A program made the translations under genes and the position numbers. From the NCBI GenBank assembly GCA_040391865.1, contig JBEBWZ010000011.1:1-42799 (forward strand): a DNA stretch of 42,799 nucleotides, given 5' to 3'. Below the pieces are notes generated by a model, which had not been told where the DNA came from, ran no database searches, and saw only the letters and a program-made list of their open reading frames with translations. Below are positions 25,796 to 32,846 of the stretch, piece after piece; position 1 is the first letter of the stretch; each line of letters begins with the position of its first letter. This DNA comes from Solimonas sp040391865. GTDB lineage: Bacteria; Pseudomonadota; Gammaproteobacteria; Nevskiales; Nevskiaceae.

Positions 25796-25996
25796 ATGAA
25801 CCTTATCGTCAACGGCGAGGCCCAGACCCTGGCCGAACCGGCGTCCGTCCAGCAACTGCTGGAGTCTCTGGACCTGGCGCACAAGCGCGTCGCGGTAGAA
25901 CTCAACGGTGACATCGTGCCGCGCTCCCGGCATCAGGAAACCGCCCTGCAGGACGGCGATGAGGTGTTGATCGTGCAGGCAATTGGCGGCGGCTGA
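25796..25996 (+). CDS. thiS: Sulfur carrier protein ThiS
   Basis: A 66-residue ubiquitin-fold sulfur carrier for thiamine thiazole synthesis. It starts MNLIVNGEAQTL and ends IGGG, providing the terminal Gly-Gly that becomes a thiocarboxylate. It faces away from thiG, with tRNA-Gly between them. Confidence 0.93.
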   Translation: MNLIVNGEAQTLAEPASVQQLLESLDLAHKRVAVELNGDIVPRSRHQETALQDGDEVLIVQAIGGG

Positions 25997-26107
25997 CGCA
26001 TTGCAGGGGCGTACGGGCGTAGGCCAGGCACTCGTTGCGGGTTCATTCACGGGCCAGTCTCGAGGCCGTACACTGGCGATCCCGTTGCCCGTTCCTGTCA
26101 GTTCGCC

Positions 26108-28468
26108 ATGGCCAAGCCCCTGAAAATCGTTCTGTCCGTCGTTGTCGGCCTGTTGCTGCTGTTGATCGCCGCGGCCATCGCGCTGCCGCTGCTGTTCGAT
26201 CCGAACGATTACCGTGACCAGATCGCACAGGTGGTCAAGAAGGAGACCGGTCGCGAACTGAGCCTCGGCGACATCAAACTGCAGGTGTTTCCATGGCTGC
26301 GAGTCGCGATCAAGGATGCGACGCTGGGCAATGCCTCCGGGTTCGGTGCCGAGCCCTTCGCACAGGTCGGCCAGGTCAACGTCGGCGTCAAGCTGCTGCC
26401 ACTGTTGTTCAACAAGCAGATTCAGGTCAGTACCTTGCAGCTGGACGGCTTGCGCCTGAATCTCGCCAAGGACGCGCAAGGGCGCAGCAACTGGGACGAT
26501 CTGCTGGCAGCGCAGGAAAAAAAGCCCGAGGAACCGCCAGCCGACGAACCCGGCAGCAGCTTCGATCTCAGCACGCTGGATATCGGCGGGCTCGAGATCA
26601 ACGAGGCCGAGATCCAGTACCAGGATGCGCAAGCCAAGAGCCAATATCGCGTCGCACCCTTGCAACTGAAGACCGGCAATATCCGCCCCGGCGAGCCGGT
26701 GGACGTAACCACCAGCCTGGGCATCGAGTCCTCCGCACCGCCCCTCAAGGGCACCTTCAAGCTCGCCGGCACCGTCACACCCAAGCTCGATCAGCAGGCG
26801 GTCACGGTCGAAGATCTGGTGCTGTCGTTCAAGGGCAATGGTTTCGACATGGCGCTGGATACCGAACTGAAAGGCCGCGTCGCTGCCGATCTGCTGAAGC
26901 AGCTGGTGTCTGTCGATGAACTGGCGATCAAGCTGCAGGCCAAAAATGCCGACTTCGATCTCGCCGCGATGGTCAGCGCCCAACTCAACGCCGACCTGAA
27001 GGCGATGCTGTTCGGACTATCCTCGCTGAAAGTCGACGGCACGATAGGCGGCAAGTCGATCCCCGGCGGCAATCAGAAGGTAGCACTCAGCAGCAACGTC
27101 ATCGCGGTCGATCAGAAGCAGGGCACGCTCAAGATCGATGCGCTGCAAGCCCAGGCCCTGGGGCTGGCACTCAAGGCCAGCATCCTTGGCAAAGGCATAG
27201 CCGGCGACCATCCGCAGCTCTCGGGACCGATCAGCATTGCGAGCTTCAATCCACGCGACGTGCTGAGCAAGCTCGACCAGGCGCTCGACACCGCGGACAA
27301 GACCGCGCTGACGCAGGCCAGCCTCAACGCGGACTACGATGGTAGCTTCACCTCGGCGGGATTGCGCAATCTCAAGCTGCAGCTTGACCAGACCCAGGTC
27401 ACCGGCATGCTGGCCGTGCGCGACTTCGCAACGGCAGCCGCGGAGTTTGCGCTGAAGATCGACAGCATTGATGCCGATCGTTATCTGCCGCCGAAAGCGG
27501 CGGAAACCCCTGCGGGCAAGAGCGCCGAGAAGGATGGCGATATCAACAGCATCCGCCTGCCTACCGATCTCATCGAGCAGCTGAATGCCAACGGCACGCT
27601 CGATATCGGCCAACTGAAGATCAACGGCCTCAAGCTCAGCGATGTGCAGCTGAAGCTATCCGGCAGCGGCAAGACTGCCGCCAAGCAGCAGAACCTCAGC
27701 GCCAAGCTGTACGGCGGCAATATCAGCCTCAGCAATCGCGTTGTTCCGGGAAAATCCCCTGCATACACGCTGAATACACAACTGACCGCGCTGAAGGCCG
27801 CCCCGTTTCTACAGGACTTGCTCGGCAAGGATTACGTCAGCGGACTGGGAAACATCTCGTTGGCCTTGACCAGTCATGGCCAGACCGTCGGCGACGTCCG
27901 TCGCGCCCTTAATGGCGATGTCTCGATGAAGTTCGAGCAGGGGGCGGTCAAAGGGTTCAACCTCGGTCAAATCCTGAGAAAAGGCCAAGCCGCACTTGCC
28001 GGCAACCTGAATTACAGCGAGGACACGCCCAAGGAAACCGACTTCTCCGCGATCTCGGTCAGCGGCAAGATCGTGAATGGCGTTTTGAAAACCGATGATC
28101 TCAGCGCCGCCAGCCCCGCGTTCCGCCTGGCCGGCGCCGGCGAGATCGATCTGGTCAAGGAAACGATCAACTACCTCGCGCAGCCCACCGTGGTGGAATC
28201 CAGTCGCGGTGAAGGCGGCAAGGGCCTCGAAGAACTGAAGGGCCTGACCATTCCGATAAAGCTCAGCGGCAGCCTGTTCGACCCGAAGTACAAGCTGGAT
28301 GTCGAAACGGCGCTGAAACAGAAAGCCACAGAAAAACTGCGCGATGAACTGAAAGGCCGGGAAGACGAAATCAAGGAAAAGATCAACGACAAACTCGGCG
28401 AACTGCTGTTCGGAAAGAAGAAACAACCGGCGCCCGCTGCCGAGCCTGAGCCCGCCCCTGCACAGTGA
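26108..28468 (+). CDS. asmA: AsmA family envelope protein
   Basis: A 786-residue AsmA-like protein. One N-terminal membrane segment (VLSVVVGLLLLLIAAAIALP) anchors it in the inner membrane, and the rest is a large periplasmic beta-rich region (AsmA domains, including LRVAIKDATLGNASGFG early and the C-terminal KIVNGVLKTDDLSAASPAFR). AsmA-like proteins are thought to bridge the periplasm and move phospholipids or affect outer-membrane assembly. The final ~60 residues are charged and helical, with a Pro/Ala tail. It overlaps the SRPBCC gene by 4 bases (GTGA) and begins a four-gene coupled chain ending in yggX. Confidence 0.93.
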   Translation: MAKPLKIVLSVVVGLLLLLIAAAIALPLLFDPNDYRDQIAQVVKKETGRELSLGDIKLQVFPWLRVAIKDATLGNASGFGAEPFAQVGQVNVGVKLLPLLFNKQIQVSTLQLDGLRLNLAKDAQGRSNWDDLLAAQEKKPEEPPADEPGSSFDLSTLDIGGLEINEAEIQYQDAQAKSQYRVAPLQLKTGNIRPGEPVDVTTSLGIESSAPPLKGTFKLAGTVTPKLDQQAVTVEDLVLSFKGNGFDMALDTELKGRVAADLLKQLVSVDELAIKLQAKNADFDLAAMVSAQLNADLKAMLFGLSSLKVDGTIGGKSIPGGNQKVALSSNVIAVDQKQGTLKIDALQAQALGLALKASILGKGIAGDHPQLSGPISIASFNPRDVLSKLDQALDTADKTALTQASLNADYDGSFTSAGLRNLKLQLDQTQVTGMLAVRDFATAAAEFALKIDSIDADRYLPPKAAETPAGKSAEKDGDINSIRLPTDLIEQLNANGTLDIGQLKINGLKLSDVQLKLSGSGKTAAKQQNLSAKLYGGNISLSNRVVPGKSPAYTLNTQLTALKAAPFLQDLLGKDYVSGLGNISLALTSHGQTVGDVRRALNGDVSMKFEQGAVKGFNLGQILRKGQAALAGNLNYSEDTPKETDFSAISVSGKIVNGVLKTDDLSAASPAFRLAGAGEIDLVKETINYLAQPTVVESSRGEGGKGLEELKGLTIPIKLSGSLFDPKYKLDVETALKQKATEKLRDELKGREDEIKEKINDKLGELLFGKKKQPAPAAEPEPAPAQ

Positions 28469-29046
28469 CGCGCTGGCTGGGGGGCGGTGTCAGTATCGTC
28501 TTGATGATGGGAGCCGGCAGTGTCGCGGCAGAATCGATCGAACACCTGGAAATCAGCCATGACAACGGTCGCTATCAGATCGCGCTGCGCGCGCGATTGA
28601 ATTCGCCGGCGGCAGACAGCTTTCGTGTCTTCAGTGATTTTGCAAATTTGCCGCAGATCAACAACGCCATCGAAGAGGTGGAAGTACTGTCTGGCGCCGC
28701 AGCAGGATCCATACGTCTGCGTACACGAATTCGCGTCTGCGTATCGTTTTTCTGCCGGCATCTGCAGCAGGTTCAAGACATTCACCCATTGTCTGCTGGC
28801 GACACCGCCGGGCTGGAAGCGACCGTGCTGCCGGCTTACAGCAATCTTCGTTTCGGGCACGCTGTCTGGATGATGGATGCCTGTGGCGAACAGACCTGCC
28901 TGCGCTTCAACGCCGAACTGGAGCCCGACTTCTGGGTGCCGCCATTGATCGGCCCCTGGGCGATCGATCGCGCCATGCGCCGTGAGGCCGTGCAAACCTC
29001 TCAAGGTATCGAACGGCTTGCCCAGCAGCGGGCTGTGCCGAAATGA
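28465..29046 (+). CDS. Periplasmic SRPBCC (START-like) protein
   Basis: A 193-residue protein starting with GTG and a signal peptide (SIVLMMGAGSVAAE), so it is exported. The mature part matches the SRPBCC/polyketide-cyclase fold: ARLNSPAADSFRVFSDFANL, PQINNAIEEVEVLSG and a C-terminal amphipathic helix (REAVQTSQGIERLAQQ). Four cysteines (RVCVSFFCRH and DACGEQTC) could form two disulfides in the periplasm. The fold suggests binding of a hydrophobic ligand. Overlap with both asmA and mutY suggests coupled expression. A partnership with AsmA in lipid handling is only an inference. Confidence 0.78.
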   Translation: MTRWLGGGVSIVLMMGAGSVAAESIEHLEISHDNGRYQIALRARLNSPAADSFRVFSDFANLPQINNAIEEVEVLSGAAAGSIRLRTRIRVCVSFFCRHLQQVQDIHPLSAGDTAGLEATVLPAYSNLRFGHAVWMMDACGEQTCLRFNAELEPDFWVPPLIGPWAIDRAMRREAVQTSQGIERLAQQRAVPK

Positions 29047-30110
29047 AATCCGCGCCGTTCTCCAAACGCCTGCTGCAGTGGTTCGACACGCACGGTCGTC
29101 ATGATCTGCCGTGGCAGCATCCGCGTGAGCCCTATCGCGTATGGCTTGCGGAAATCATGCTGCAGCAGACTCAAGTCAGTACCGTGATCCCATACTTCGA
29201 GCGCTTCCTGCAGCGCTTTCCGACGATCGCTACGCTGGCCGCAGCGCCGATCGACGATGTGCTCGCACTGTGGTCTGGGCTGGGCTACTACGCCCGTGCC
29301 CGTAACCTGCACCGCTGCGCACAACAGATCGTCATCGAGCACGGTGGCGAGTTCCCCCGTGAGCTGGCGGCGATGCAGGCCCTGCCCGGCATCGGTCGTT
29401 CTACAGCCGGAGCCATCCTGTCGCAGGCCTATGGCCAGCGCGAAGCAATCCTCGATGGCAATGTCCGGCGTGTACTCGCACGCCACGAGGCGATCGCCGG
29501 CTGGCCCGGCGCGCCGAAGGTACAGGCCGCACTCTGGGCTGCGGCCGAGGCGCGTCTGCCAACAGCGCGCATGGCTGACTACACACAGGCGCTGATGGAC
29601 CTCGGCGCCACACTCTGTACCGCACGCAGGCCCGCTTGCGAGCGATGCCCCGTGCGCATCGACTGCGTTGCATCCAACAGCGACGAAGTGTCGCTGTACC
29701 CCGGAGCCAAGCCGCGCAAAGCCCGGCCACGGCGCGAGGCTCGCCTGCTGCTATTGCAATCGGCCATCGACGGTCGGTTGCTGTTGCAACGACGCCCCCC
29801 TGTCGGCATCTGGGGCGGTCTATGGAGCCCGCCAGTGCTTGATGATGCCGAGATCGACCCTCAGCACTGGTGCGAGCGGCAGGCGCTGTCACCGGCCGCT
29901 CAGCACTCGTCCTTGCCGGTAGTTCAGCACGCCTTCACCCACTTTGATCTCAGCCTGCAACCGCTACGTCTGCAGGTTACGGTTCAGGCCAGTGCCGTAC
30001 GAGAACCGGAAGGGTGGCGTTGGGTTACGATCACAGAAGCGGAAGCCTTGGGGCTACCCGCACCGATTCGCAAATTACTGCAGTTCCACAAAGCAATCCT
30101 AGAGTCATGA
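29043..30110 (+). CDS. mutY: Adenine DNA glycosylase MutY
   Basis: A 355-residue base-excision repair enzyme that removes adenine opposite 8-oxoguanine. The N-terminal domain shows the catalytic Glu in LAEIMLQQTQVSTV, the helix-hairpin-helix LPGIGRSTAGAIL with the catalytic Asp in AILDGNVRRVL, and the iron-sulfur cysteines CTARRPACERCPVRIDC. The C-terminal part is a NUDIX-like 8-oxoG-recognition domain (LLQRRPPVGIWGGLWSPP). It overlaps the upstream SRPBCC gene and the downstream yggX gene by 4 bases each. Confidence 0.97.
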   Translation: MKSAPFSKRLLQWFDTHGRHDLPWQHPREPYRVWLAEIMLQQTQVSTVIPYFERFLQRFPTIATLAAAPIDDVLALWSGLGYYARARNLHRCAQQIVIEHGGEFPRELAAMQALPGIGRSTAGAILSQAYGQREAILDGNVRRVLARHEAIAGWPGAPKVQAALWAAAEARLPTARMADYTQALMDLGATLCTARRPACERCPVRIDCVASNSDEVSLYPGAKPRKARPRREARLLLLQSAIDGRLLLQRRPPVGIWGGLWSPPVLDDAEIDPQHWCERQALSPAAQHSSLPVVQHAFTHFDLSLQPLRLQVTVQASAVREPEGWRWVTITEAEALGLPAPIRKLLQFHKAILES

Positions 30111-30373
30111 GCCGCATCATTCATTGCAGCAAACTCGACATCGATGCAGAAGGCCTCGATCGCGCACCGATCCCAGGAGCGCTCGGAAAACGCATCTACA
30201 ACGAAGTCTCGAAGCAGGCCTGGCAACAATGGCTGAGCCATCAGACACGTCTGATCAACGAATATCGCCTGGTGCTGGCTGATGCCAGCGCAAGAAAATT
30301 CCTCAGCGAGGAAATGGAACGTTTCTTTTTTGGCGGTGAATTGACGCAGACTTCGTACACCCCGGAAAAATAG
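30107..30373 (+). CDS. yggX: Fe(2+)-trafficking / oxidative damage protection protein
   Basis: An 88-residue protein matching E. coli YggX: it starts MSRIIHCSKLDIDAEGLD, then GALGKRIYNEVSKQAWQQWL, and ends TQTSYTPEK. The family protects iron-sulfur enzymes from oxidative damage and may chaperone iron. It is next to mutY, itself an iron-sulfur enzyme, as in E. coli. Start and mutY stop overlap as ATGA, so translation is coupled. It is the last chromosomal protein gene before tRNA-Phe and the prophage. Confidence 0.96.
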   Translation: MSRIIHCSKLDIDAEGLDRAPIPGALGKRIYNEVSKQAWQQWLSHQTRLINEYRLVLADASARKFLSEEMERFFFGGELTQTSYTPEK

Positions 30374-30432
30374 TCTCGCGCCTACCTTGACTGGCATCGC
30401 ATTCGCCGGTCTAATACGCGCCTTCCGGCGTT

Positions 30433-30508
30433 GGCCAAGTAGCTCAGTCGGTAGAGCAGGGGATTGAAAATCCCCGTGTCGGCGGTTCGATTCCGTCCTT
30501 GGCCACCA
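30433..30508 (+). tRNA. tRNA-Phe (GAA), prophage attachment site
   Basis: A complete 76-base tRNA with encoded CCA. The acceptor GGCCAAG pairs with CTTGGCC, the anticodon stem GGGGA/TCCCC encloses TTGAAAA (anticodon GAA), and the T-arm is GGCGGTTCGATTCCGTC. Its 3' part from position 30464 is duplicated exactly at 42466-42513, marking it as the integration site. The repressor of the prophage is read antisense through it. Confidence 0.97.
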
Positions 30509-30848
30509 TTCGTCCCTTCCGCCGGGATGTTTTTCCCCCTTCAGAACGCACTGCGGCCGCAACGGCTGTCGGGCGCTTTTGCGCGCGTGCGATTATCGCC
30601 AGCCGCTTGAATGCATCCCTCTCAAACCCTGTGCTGGCGCGGCTTGCAGACACATCTGCGAGAACGATGATGGGGTCAATGCCGAGAGCGCTTGCGACTT
30701 TCTGAATCAGGTCACCGTCCATCTCTGTCCGTCCGGTGCGGTAGTTGCTGATCCGCGAACGAGACTCCTCGAGCTTGGCTGCGAGAGCGTAATCCGACTG
30801 CAGATTTAGACGCTCCTTTACAGCATCCAGATAGGCAGAAGTGTTCAT
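30444..30848 (-). CDS. Prophage repressor, helix-turn-helix (DUF3693-like), lysogen form with altered C-terminus
   Basis: A 134-residue predicted repressor. Residues ~16-60 form a helix-turn-helix (DYALAAKLEESRSRISNYRT), followed by ALGIDPIIVLADVSASRAS, the pattern of DUF3693-like phage regulators. From residue 114 the frame enters the attachment core: MVAKDGIEPPTRGFS is the antisense of the tRNA 3' half. In the lysogen it ends six residues later at a TGA inside the tRNA D-arm. Rejoining attL and attR in the circular virus keeps the frame and replaces those six residues by 43 others, with the stop at 42335. The gene is divergent from the early operon. Repressor function is inferred from fold and position. 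Confidence 0.8.
   Translation of the reverse strand: MNTSAYLDAVKERLNLQSDYALAAKLEESRSRISNYRTGRTEMDGDLIQKVASALGIDPIIVLADVSASRASTGFERDAFKRLAIIARAQKRPTAVAAAVRSEGGKTSRRKGRMVAKDGIEPPTRGFSIPCSTD
30464..30511. repeat. attL, 48-bp attachment core
   Basis: This is the left copy of the perfect direct repeat. It begins in the tRNA-Phe anticodon loop (TTGAAAATCCCC...), runs through the CCA end and three bases beyond. On the minus strand it encodes part of the repressor C-terminus. Confidence 0.95.
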
Positions 30849-31049
30849 TTATTGATGCCTCGATCCGGAAAAGTACAAAACAAGCGTAATAAAAAGTCCA
30901 AGGATGCTCAACGGTTGAGGACCCGTTGACGCGTCCACGACCCCTGAACTAGCGTCAGCCCGTCTCCTTGGCCGGAGCCCACACCGGACCCCCTAACCGG
31001 GGTCCGGGTTTTCGGTGGGGAGACACCGGCCAACCATCAGGAGACGAAA
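30849..31049. promoter_or_regulatory. Divergent control region of the prophage
   Basis: This stretch separates the repressor (minus) and the early operon (plus). A perfect 11-base palindrome TCAAC-G-GTTGA at 30908-30918 and a nearby GTTGAC half (30925-30930) are operator candidates. TTGACG at 30926-30931 could be a -35 box for the early operon. On the minus strand TTGGAC and TGTACT, 18 bases apart in the AT-rich 30873-30904 part, could drive the repressor. A hairpin terminator follows at 30985-31006. AGGAGAC stands 6 bases before the first early ATG. Confidence 0.5.
30985..31006 (+). terminator. Leader hairpin ahead of the early operon
   Basis: CGGACCCC-CTAACC-GGGGTCCG is a perfect 8-bp stem followed by GGTTTT. 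It lies between the predicted early promoter and the first early gene, so it may act as an attenuator or may limit repressor-side transcription. Confidence 0.6.
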
Positions 31050-31322
31050 ATGACAACGCTACAACCCGAAGCCTCAACGCCCGCTGAACAGATCCCCGTC
31101 GTCACGGCGGTCCACAAGATCGCCTTCCTCGCGACGATCAGCGAGAAGCAGTCCTACGGCGACTGCGAGCGCTACCGCATCACCGCCCACGGCGATGACC
31201 GCAAGAGGCCCATCGAGATCAACGAAGGCTCCCACACACGTTCATTGTCACGCGCCGAAGCGCTGGCGCTGTCGAAGGCGCTCGCCAATGCCGTCGCTGC
31301 ACTGCCTGAGCTCGTGCCGTGA
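31050..31322 (+). CDS. Prophage early protein, 90 aa, unknown
   Basis: First gene of the early operon, with a good ribosome site (AGGAGACGAAA) before the ATG. The 90-residue product is soluble and mixed in charge, with a central beta-like part (DCERYRITAHGDDRKRPIEI) and a C-terminal helix (LSRAEALALSKALANAVAAL). I recognise no family. Its stop overlaps the GTG of the next gene. Position suggests a regulatory or replication-accessory role. Confidence 0.65.
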   Translation: MTTLQPEASTPAEQIPVVTAVHKIAFLATISEKQSYGDCERYRITAHGDDRKRPIEINEGSHTRSLSRAEALALSKALANAVAALPELVP

Positions 31323-31543
31323 ACGCCCTGTTCGAGAACCTGCCAGTGCCGCCGCCGCGTGCGCCCATCGAGCAGCCTGCCGGCCATTTCTGGCTACGTG
31401 CCGGCAGCGTCTTGATCGAAGGCAGCGCCGGCAGCGGCCTTGTCCACGTGGCCGGGATTTTCCCGGCCACGGCGGCGGACGCGGTGGCTACGGCCGTTGC
31501 GGCCGTGTCGGCGTGTGTGCAGTACGCGGACGGCGCGGCATGA
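31319..31543 (+). CDS. Prophage early protein, 74 aa, unknown
   Basis: A 74-residue product starting at GTG 31319, overlapping the upstream stop (GTGA). It is Ala- and Val-rich (HVAGIFPATAADAVATAVAA) with a proline-rich start and no clear family. The middle of the gene contains a perfect 10-bp hairpin (31448-31470). Confidence rests on coupling to the upstream gene and an uninterrupted frame. Confidence 0.5.
   Translation: MNALFENLPVPPPRAPIEQPAGHFWLRAGSVLIEGSAGSGLVHVAGIFPATAADAVATAVAAVSACVQYADGAA
31448..31470. repeat. Perfect 10-bp hairpin inside an early gene
   Basis: GTGGCCGGGA-TTT-TCCCGGCCAC folds perfectly on either strand. It lies about 100 bases beyond the end of the minus-strand membrane-protein gene and might help stop that transcript. 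It has no T-run. Confidence 0.45.
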
Positions 31544-31965
31544 GCCTGTGGCTCTCGTTGCTGATCGCCGCCCTTATTGGCTATTCGGCTGGGGCGGCGG
31601 TGCGTTGCTTCGTCGACCTGCCAAGAAGGCAAGCCCAGCGGCAACGATGTGCGTCGCAATCAGCCACTGCTGACTCCAGAACGAGTAGCCAACTGCTACC
31701 CCTAGGGCCATCAGCACCGCTAAAAGCATGCCGTTATTCCACCGCAGTTCCTCCCGTGCATGGGCGGCTCGAATTTCCAATTGCTTGGTACGCTCTTTTT
31801 CTAGCGGAACTGCATTCGCGGATTGCTGCACGAATCCCTGCGCAGCCGTCTGAGCCGCCTGCATCAACGCCACGATCTCCAGCGAGCCCTGCGACTGCTG
31901 TTCTTGAACCTCACCCATCGCCTTCCCCCAATTCACCGGAACGTGATGAGCGCAGTCTGCCATGA
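31540..31965 (+). CDS. Possible overlapping early ORF with hydrophobic start (doubtful)
   Basis: An ATG overlaps the preceding stop (ATGA) and begins with a hydrophobic segment (MSLWLSLLIAALIGYSAG), as expected for a small phage membrane protein. However, from residue ~12 on the 141-residue frame is entirely antisense to the better-looking minus-strand gene 31574-31918 and is rich in Arg, Ser and Pro like a shadow frame. It may be a truncated remnant whose 3' end was replaced when the minus-strand gene arrived. Confidence 0.22.
   Translation: MSLWLSLLIAALIGYSAGAAVRCFVDLPRRQAQRQRCASQSATADSRTSSQLLPLGPSAPLKACRYSTAVPPVHGRLEFPIAWYALFLAELHSRIAARIPAQPSEPPASTPRSPASPATAVLEPHPSPSPNSPERDERSLP
31574..31918 (-). 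CDS. Antisense-oriented prophage membrane protein with coiled coil
   Basis: A 114-residue protein read against all surrounding early genes. The start at 31918 follows GGGGGAAGG closely. An alternative ATG at 31963 would add 15 residues. Residues 1-60 are charged and helical (PLEKERTKQLEIRAAHAREE), likely a coiled coil. Then come two membrane segments (about 64-81, LLAVLMALGVAVGY, and 86-100, IATHIVAAGLAFLA) and a basic, proline-rich tail. No family is recognised. Orientation with the repressor suggests expression in the lysogen, so superinfection exclusion or another host-directed role is possible (inference). Confidence 0.6.
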   Translation of the reverse strand: MGEVQEQQSQGSLEIVALMQAAQTAAQGFVQQSANAVPLEKERTKQLEIRAAHAREELRWNNGMLLAVLMALGVAVGYSFWSQQWLIATHIVAAGLAFLAGRRSNAPPPQPNSQ

Positions 31966-32180
31966 GCTCAAACGTCAGCGAAGAAATCACCCTGCGCGCG
32001 GCGCACAACACGTTCCAGCGCTTGCGTCTTGTGCTGGTGACCGCCACCGGTTGCGTGCAGCTGGTCGGCGTTGCCGCTGACGGCAACGTCACGCCTTTCG
32101 CAGTGCTCTCACCCGATGACCTGGAAGACCTAGTCGACGCCGCCATCTCGATTCAGATCGACATCGAGGCGATTCGCTGA
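31962..32180 (+). CDS. Prophage early protein, 72 aa, unknown
   Basis: A 72-residue acidic protein (SSNVSEEITLRAAHNTFQRL at the start, DDLEDLVDAAISIQIDIEAI at the end). It begins 43 bases from the divergent start of the minus-strand membrane protein and ends 3 bases before the initiator gene, suggesting co-transcription with it. No family is recognised. Confidence 0.55.
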   Translation: MSSNVSEEITLRAAHNTFQRLRLVLVTATGCVQLVGVAADGNVTPFAVLSPDDLEDLVDAAISIQIDIEAIR

Positions 32181-32183
32181 TTC

Positions 32184-32846
32184 GTGAGACGCACGCTCCC
32201 CGAATGGACCCCACCAGAATCGCACGGCAAGCGCCCGCGATTGCTGCGTCGTCTTTCTCGGCAGCTGCGCGACGCACTGCTGAAATCCGGTGACCAGCTG
32301 CGCACGCGCCTGCGCTGGGTTGATCGTCACGATGGCAGCGCACGTAACCGTGCGATGTATCACGCTCGCGTCGAAGCCTGCGGCCTCGTCCTGGACGTGT
32401 TGCTGCACTACACCGATCTGGTGACGCTCATCGTTGGCCGTGGCCACGATGGCACGCACTACGGCGTGAAGCTTGACACCATCGCGGAACTGACCGGCCT
32501 TGGCCGTCGCCGCATCGATCGCGCGGTGCGTGATCTGCACGCCGCTGGCTTCCTCGCATCGCATACGCGCGCAGAGCGCACTGACAGCGGCTATCGCGGA
32601 CTGACCGCGGTGCGCCAGCTTTCCATCGAGCTGTTTCATGTTCTCGGCCTTGGCACGGTGCTGCAGAAAGCACGCACGAAGGTCAACGCGCTGCGCAAGG
32701 CGCGACTGGAAGCCGCTGGCTTGGCGTACAAGCGCATCGACGGCAAGGCGCGAGAATTCCGCGCTGCAACGAACAAGCGCCGCCACGGCGCTGAGGCGCG
32801 GCCTGTAACGGCCTTCCTCGCCTCTCTGCTACCCCTCCCCTCGTAG
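32184..32846 (+). CDS. RepA-like replication initiator (winged helix)
   Basis: A 220-residue basic protein from GTG 32184. The centre reads like a plasmid RepA/IncFII-type initiator: ARNRAMYHARVEACGLVLDV, VKLDTIAELTGLGRRRIDRA as the helix-turn-helix, RDLHAAGFLASHTRAER as the wing region, then GYRGLTAVRQLSIELFHVLG. The C-terminus is Arg/Lys-rich. It is followed directly by a non-coding stretch with iteron-like repeats and palindromes, the usual layout of initiator and origin. PM2 instead uses a rolling-circle (HUH) initiator, and no HUH motif is seen here. The family assignment is from pattern memory and should be treated as probable. Confidence 0.62.
   Translation: MRRTLPEWTPPESHGKRPRLLRRLSRQLRDALLKSGDQLRTRLRWVDRHDGSARNRAMYHARVEACGLVLDVLLHYTDLVTLIVGRGHDGTHYGVKLDTIAELTGLGRRRIDRAVRDLHAAGFLASHTRAERTDSGYRGLTAVRQLSIELFHVLGLGTVLQKARTKVNALRKARLEAAGLAYKRIDGKAREFRAATNKRRHGAEARPVTAFLASLLPLPS

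Noticed and set aside
31195..31965. 256-residue plus-strand frame in the early region
   Set aside because: Its first part is out of frame within two coupled early genes and its composition is shadow-like. Only the part from 31540 deserves a mention, at low confidence.
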